From Osmia lignaria lignaria (Eukaryota > Arthropoda > Insecta > Hymenoptera > Megachilidae): DNA of 64,000 nt. The stretch lies in NCBI RefSeq assembly GCF_051020975.1, contig NW_027478172.1, positions 1,674,001-1,738,000 on the forward strand. Reading direction: 5' to 3'. The position numbers were made by a program, and so were the translations under genes. The stretch's first letter is position 1; the number at the start of each line of letters is the position of its first letter. Positions 58,567 through 64,000 of this stretch are shown here, piece by piece. The notes beneath the pieces were generated by a model. The model was not told the origin of the DNA and searched no databases. It worked only from the letters and a program-made list of their open reading frames with translations.

Positions 58567-61500
58567 TTGCAGATTTATCTCAAGGGAAGGGGCCTGACGG
58601 ACATATTTCGAGATATTTCTTCTTCTTGTTGTTCTTCTTCTGCTCAGCTAAGCTGGAAGTGGCATTTGCAGCTCGCAACAGTGCAGAGTTATCGCAAAGA
58701 AAGGGGCCACGGTGTTTCTGTATCTCTATTATGTTGGTGCGGCTTCGGAACTTTTAAATATCTTGATATATCTCGAGAACTACGCATCTGATCAAAAAAT
58801 ATCATAGAACATAAAAAGTAGGAAACTTAATTCTCTACAAGAAAGGTCTCTTAACATTTTGCCATAGCTCGCTTCGTTTCCGAGATATTTGCAGTATTAT
58901 CTCAAGGGAAGGGGCCTGACGGACATATTTCGAGATATTTCTTCTTCTTGTTGTTCTTCTTCTGCACAGCTAAGCTGGAAGTGGCATTTGCAGCTAGCAA
59001 TAGTGCAGAGTTATCTCAAAGAAAGGGGCCACGGTGTTTCTGTATCTCTATTATGTTGGTGCGGCTTCGGAGCTTTTAAATATCTTGATATATCTCGAGA
59101 ACTACGCTTCTGATCAAAAAATATCATAGAACATAAAAAGTGGGAAACTTAATTCTCTACAAAAAAGATCTCTTAACATTTTGCCATAGCTCGCTTCGTT
59201 TCCGAGATATTTGCAGATTTATCTCAAGGGAAGGGGCCTGACGGACATATTTCGAGATATTTCTTCTTCTTGTTGTTCTTCTTCTGCACAGCTAAGCTGG
59301 AAGTGGCATTTGCAGCGCGCAATAGTGCAGAGTTATCTCAAAGAAAGGGGCCACGGTGTTTCTGTATCTCTATTATGTTGGTGCGGCTTCGGAATTTTAA
59401 AATATCTCGATATATCTCGAAAACTAGGCTTCTGATCAAAAAATATCATACAACATAAAAAGTAGGAAACTTAATTCTCTACAAAAAAGGTCTCCTAACA
59501 TTTTGCCATAGCTCGCTTCGTTTCCGAGATATTTGCAGATTTATCTCAAGGGAAGGGGCCTGACGGACATATTTCGAGATATTTCTTCTTCTTCTTGTTC
59601 TTCTTCTGCACAGCTAAGCTGGAAGTGACATTTGCGGCTCGCAATAGTGCAGAGTTATCTCAAAGAAAGGGGCCACGGTGTTTCTGTATCTCTATTATGT
59701 TGGTGCGGCTTCGGAACTTATAAATATCTTGATATATCTCGAGAACTACGCATCTGATCACAAAATATCATACTACATAAAAAGTAGGAAACTTATTTCT
59801 CTACAAGAAAGGTCTCTTAACATTTTGCCATAGCTCGCTTCGTTTCCGAGATATTTGCAGTATTATCTCAAGGGAAGGGGCCTGACGGACATATTTCGAG
59901 ATATTTCTTCTTCTTGTTGTTCTTCTTCCGCACAGCTAAGCTGGAAGTGGCATTTGCAGCTCGCAATAGTGCAGAGTTATCTCAAAGAAAGGGGCCACGG
60001 TGTTTCTGTATCTCTATTATGTTGGTGCGGTTTCGGAACTTTTAAATATCTTGATATATCTCGAGAACTACGCATCTGATCAAAAAATATTATACAACAT
60101 AAGAAGTAGGAAACTTAATTCTCTACAAGAAATGTCTCTTAACATTTTGCCATAGCTCGCTTCGTTTCCGAGATATTTGCAGATTTATCTCAAGGGAAGG
60201 GGCCTGACTGACATATTTCGAGATATTTCTTCTTCTTCTTGTTCTTCTTCAGCACAGCTCAGCTGGAAGTGGCATTTGCGGCTCGCACTAGTGCAGAGTT
60301 ATCTCAAAGAAAGGGGCCACGGTGTTTCTGTATCTCTATTATGTTGGTGCGGCTTCGGAACTTTTAAATATCTGGATATATCTCGAAAACTACGCTTCTG
60401 ATCAAAAAATATCACAGAAAGTAAATTGTAGGAAACATAATTCTCCACAAAAAAGGTCTCTTAACATTTTGCCATAGCTCGCTTCGTTTCCAAGATATTT
60501 GCAGATTTATCTCAAGGGAAGGGGCCTGACGGACATATTTCGAGATATTTCTTCTTCTTGTTGTTCTTCTTCTGCACAGCTAAGCTGGAAGCGGCATTTG
60601 CAGCTCGCAATAGTGCAGAGTTATCTCAAAGAAAGGGGCCACGGTGTTTCTGTACCTCTATTATGTTGGTGCAGCTTCGGTGCTTTTAAATATCTTGATA
60701 TATCTCGAGAACTACGCATCTGATCAAAAAATATCATAGTACATAAAAAGTAGGAAACTTAATTCTCTACAAAAAAGGTATCGTAACATTTTGCCATAGC
60801 TCGCTTCGTTTCCGAGATATTTGCAGATTTATCTCAAGGGAAGGGGCCTGACGGACATATTTCGAGATATTTCTTCTTCTTGTTGTTCTTCTTCTGCACA
60901 GCTAAGCTGGAAGCGGCATTTGCAGCTCGCAATAGTGCAGAGTTATCTCAAAGAATGGGGCCACGGTGTTTCTGTATCTCTATTATGTTGGTGCGGCTTC
61001 GGAACTTTTAAATATCTCGATATATCTCGAAAACTACGTGTCTGATCAAAAAATATCGTAGAACATAGAAAGTAGGAAACTTAATTCTCTACAAAAAAGG
61101 TCTCTTAACATTTTGCCATAGCTCGCTTCGTTTCCGAGATATTTGCAGATTTATCTCAAGGGAAGGGGCCTGACGGACATATTTCGAGATATTTCTTCTT
61201 CTTCTTGTTCTTCTTCTGCACAGCTAAGCTGGAAGTGGCATTTGCGGCTCGCACTAGTGCAGAGTTATCTCAAAGAAAGGGGCCACGGTGTTTCTGTATC
61301 TCTATTATGTTGGTGCGGCTTCGGAACTTATAAATATCTTGATATATCTCGAGAACTACGCATCTGATCAAAAAATATCATACTACATAAAAAGTAGGAA
61401 ACTTAATTCTCTACATAAAAGGTCTCTTAACATTTTGCCATAGCTCTCTTCGTTTCCGGGATATTTGCAGATTTATCTCAAGGGAAGGGGCCTAACGGAC

Positions 61501-64000
61501 ATATTTCGTGATATTTCTTCTTCTTGTTGTTCTTCTTCTGCACAGCTAAGCTGGAAGTGGCATTTGCAGCTCGCAATAGTGCAGAGTTATCTCAAAGAAA
61601 GGGGCCACGGTGTTTCTGTATCTCTATTATGTTGGTGCGGCTTCGGAGCTTTTAAATATCTTGATATATCTCGAGAACTACGCATCTGATCAAAAAATAG
61701 CATAGAACATAAAAAGTAGGAAACTTAATTCTCTACAAAAAAGGTCTCTTAACATTTTGCCATAGCTCTCTTCGTTTCCGAGATATTTGCAGATTTATCT
61801 CAAGGGAAGGGGCCTGACGGACATATTTCGAGATATTTCTTCTTCTTGTTGTTCTTCCTCTGCACAGCTAAGCTGGAGGTGGCATTTGCAGCTCGCAATA
61901 GTGCAGAGTTATCTCAAAGAAAGGGGCCACGGTGTTTCTGTATCCCTATTATGTTGGTGCGGCTTCGGAACTTTTAAATATCTTGATATATCTCGAGAAC
62001 TACGCATCTGATCAAAAAATATCATAGAACATAAAAAGTAGGAAACGTAATTCTCTACAAAAAAGGTCTCTTAACATTTTGCCATAGCTCGCTTCGTTTC
62101 CGAGATATTTGCATATTTATCTCAAGGGAAGGGGCCTGACGGACATGTTTCGAGATATTTCTTCTTCTTGTTGTTCTTCTTCTGCACAGCTAAGCTGGAA
62201 GTGGCATTTGCGGCTCGCACTAGTGCAGAGTTATCTCAAAGAAAGGGGCCACGGTGTTTCTGTATCTCTATTATGTTGGTGCGGCTTCGGAACTTTTAAA
62301 TATCTTGATATATCTCGAGAACTACGCATCTGATCAAAAAATATCATAGAACATAAAAAGTAGGAAACTTAATTCTCTACAAAAAAGGTCTCTTAACATT
62401 TTGCCATAGCTCGCTTCGTTTCCGAGATATTTGCATATTTATCTCAAGGGAAGGGGCCGGACGGACATATTTCAAGATATTTCTTCTTCTTGTTGTTCTT
62501 CTTCTGCACAGCTAAGCTGGAAGTGGCATTTGCGGCTCGCACTAGTGCAGAGTTATCTCAAAGAAAGGGGCCACGGTGTTTCTGTATCTCTATTATGTTG
62601 GTGCGGCTTCGGAGCTTTTAAATATCTCGATATATCTCGAGAACTACGCATCTGATCAAAAAATATCATAGAACATAAAAAGTAGGAAACTTAATTCTCT
62701 ACAAAAAAGGTCTCTTAACATTTTGCCATAGCTCGGTTCGTTTCCGAGATATTTGCAGATTTATCTCAAGGGAAGGGGCCTGACTGACATATTTCGAGAT
62801 ATTTCTTCTTCTTGTTGTTCTTCTTCTGCACAGCTAAGCTGGAAGTGGCATTTGCAGCTCGCAATAGTGCAGAGTTATCTCAAAGAAAGGGGCCACGGTG
62901 TTTCTGTATCTCTATTATGTTGGTGCGGCTTCGGAACTTATAAATATCTTGATATATCTCGAGAACTACGCATCTGATCAAAAAATATCATACTACATAA
63001 AAAGTAGGAAACTTAATTCTCTACAAAAAAGGTCTCTTAACATTTTGCCATAGCTCGCTTCGTTTCCGAGATATTGGCAGATATATCTCAAGGGAAGGGG
63101 CCTGACGGACATATTTCGAGATATTTCTTCTTCTTCTTGTTCTTCTTCTTCACAGCTAAGCTGGAAGTGGCATTTGCGGCTCGCACTAGTGCCGAGTTAT
63201 CTCAAAGAAAGGGGCCACGGTGTTTCTGTATCTCTATTATGTTGGTGCGGCTTCGGAACTTATAAATATCTTGATATATCTCGAGAACTACGCATCTGAT
63301 CAAAAAATATCATACACCATAAAAAGTAGGAAACTTAATTCTCTACAAATAAAGTCTCTTAACATTGTGCCATAGCTCGCTTCGTTTCCGAGATATTTGC
63401 AGATTTATCTCAAGGGAAGGGGCCTGACGGACATATTTCGAGATATTTCTTCTTCTTGTTGTTCTTCTTCTGCACAGCTAAGCTGGAAGTGGCATTCGCA
63501 GCTCGCAATAGTGCAGAGTTATCTGAAAGAAAGGGGCCACGGTGTTTCTGTATCTCTATTATGTTGGTGCGGCTTCGGAACTTTTAAATATCTTGATATA
63601 TCTCGAGAACTACGCATCTGATCAAAAAATATCATAGAACATAAAAAGTAGGAAACTTAATTCTCTACAAAGAAGGTCTCTTAACATTTTGCCATAGCTC
63701 GCTTCGTTTCCGAGATATTTGCAGATTTATCTCAAGGGACGGGGCCTGACGGACATATTTCGAGATATTTCTTCTTCTTGTTGTTCTTCTTCTGCACAGC
63801 TAAGCTGGAAGTGGCATTTGCAGCTCGCTATAGTGCAGAGTTATCTCAAAGAAAGGGGCCACGGTGTTTCTGTATCTCTATTATGTTGGTGCGGCTTCGG
63901 AACTTTTAAATATCTTGATATATCTCGAGAACTACGCATCTGATCAAAAAATATCATAGAACATAAAAAGTTGGAAACTTAATTCTCTACAAAAAAGGTC
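58567..64000 (+). repeat. Right region, part 2: individually diverged monomers
   Basis: There is no repeating order of types over about 17 monomers. There are D (58567), an O-like copy (59211) without the CTTCGTCTGC mark, several AA-like copies with GCGGCTCGCAC (60177, 61143, 62109, 62431, 63075), a C-like copy (61465), and copies with ACTTATAAATATC (59533, 61143, 62753, 63075). Private single changes are common, for example TTGCATATTTATC at 62109 and 62431, GATATTGGCAG at 63073-63083 and GGGACGGGG near 63736. The last copy is cut off by the window edge. Confidence 0.82.

Larger units (their letters stand above)
1..64000 (+). repeat. 322-bp tandem satellite DNA array filling the window
   Basis: One sequence of 322 bp recurs head to tail, always in the same orientation, across all 64 kb. 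With the monomer phased to begin at TTGCAG, its starts run 281, 603, 925, 1247, 1570 and so on to 63719. The 197 complete copies sum exactly: 181 of 322 bp, 10 of 323 bp and 6 of 321 bp. I see no inversion, no foreign insertion and no unique DNA between copies. The first 180 bp of the unit are about 45% G+C; offsets 181-300 are about 28%. The unit length is not a multiple of three, so no reading frame can run on from one copy to the next. A unit near 320 bp is about two nucleosome repeats, a common satellite length. A centromeric or pericentromeric location is inference; the array continues beyond both edges. Confidence 0.98.

Noticed and set aside
1..64000. CRISPR array
   Set aside because: The period is 322 bp with the whole unit repeated. 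There are no short repeats with unique spacers and no cas genes.
1..64000. Ribosomal intergenic-spacer subrepeats or telomeric repeats
   Set aside because: No rRNA sequence or short telomere motif is present anywhere in 64 kb. The monomer is much longer than telomere repeats. A spacer origin cannot be fully excluded, but nothing supports it.
1..64000. tRNA gene, SINE or transposon hidden in the monomer
   Set aside because: I see no A/B box pair, no poly-A-ended unit with target-site duplications, and no terminal repeats or transposase frame. Every base is accounted for by the tandem unit.

Overview
The whole 64,000-base window is one uninterrupted satellite DNA array. I see no gene, no RNA gene and no mobile element in it. 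The unit is a 322-bp monomer, about 39% G+C by hand count on one copy. It repeats head to tail in one orientation from base 1 to base 64,000. With the monomer phased to begin at the TTGCAG at 281, there are 197 complete copies (281-63718) plus a partial copy at each edge (1-280 and 63719-64000). Of the complete copies, 181 are 322 bp, 10 are 323 bp and 6 are 321 bp. Neither array boundary is in view.

The organism is almost certainly a eukaryote, and the array is probably centromeric, pericentromeric or other heterochromatin. CpG is hardly depleted (11 sites in the consensus monomer, about 12 expected from its composition). That fits a genome with little CpG methylation, such as many insects and other invertebrates, better than a vertebrate or plant. 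I cannot name the species or match the monomer to a named satellite family from memory.

I sorted copies into types by diagnostic substitutions and read the order as a string of letters. Key: F 'gcaggtcgc'+'aaatatgtcg'; G 'gttggtacagc'; H 'cttctcctgc'; I as F but with 'tgttgttc'; J 'tattttgttgg'; K 'gatttagctcg'; L 'ctcaacggaagg'; M 'cgagatctttc'+'ctgaacaaaa'; N 'atgttgctgcggc'; O 'cttcgtctgc'+'gcagcgcgc'; P 'agggtaggtgcc'; Q 'cttttgcac' with an M-type tail; R 'cttttgcac'+'ccactgtg'; S 'ccacagtg'; T 'ctgcgcagc'+'cgcgtctg'; E 'ttctgaaatctc' (323 bp); U 'gcagcgtta'; V 'atttgctgatt'; W 'catagattgtagg'; A 'cgaaatatttc'+'cttcatctgc'; C 'cgtgatatttc'+'aatagcat'; X near consensus after 'ctctcttcg'; Y 'ctcaacgaaagg'; AA 'gcggctcgcac'; BB 'gcaatatgcag' (321 bp); Z 'tgtacttctt'+'tctggatata'; CC 'tttctttttcttg'; D 'ctgctcagc'+'gcaacagtgc'.

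Layout. 1-8332 is a mixed left region with one local 8-monomer-offset duplication. 8333-17993 is a 30-monomer higher-order unit (F to C). 17994-29585 is a second copy of it, enlarged to 36 monomers by an extra 6-mer. 25721-34094 is a 13-monomer unit present twice in tandem. 34095-37636 is a transition zone. 37637-43109 and 47942-53414 are two near-identical 17-monomer blocks. Between them lies a zone of Z-CC-T-E four-mers and a partly repeated 11-mer. 53415-64000 is a more loosely organised right region with one local 4-mer amplification.

The higher-order units are nested: 4-mers and 6-mers sit inside the 30-mer, and the 13-mer overlaps the second 30-mer. They are joined by chimeric monomers whose two ends belong to different types. 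All junctions keep the 322-bp register, as expected from unequal homologous exchange. Each monomer also contains a 27-bp direct repeat (24 of 27 identical, offset 114 bp), so the monomer itself arose partly by internal duplication.

All type assignments, differences and junctions were read by eye; identities are approximate.
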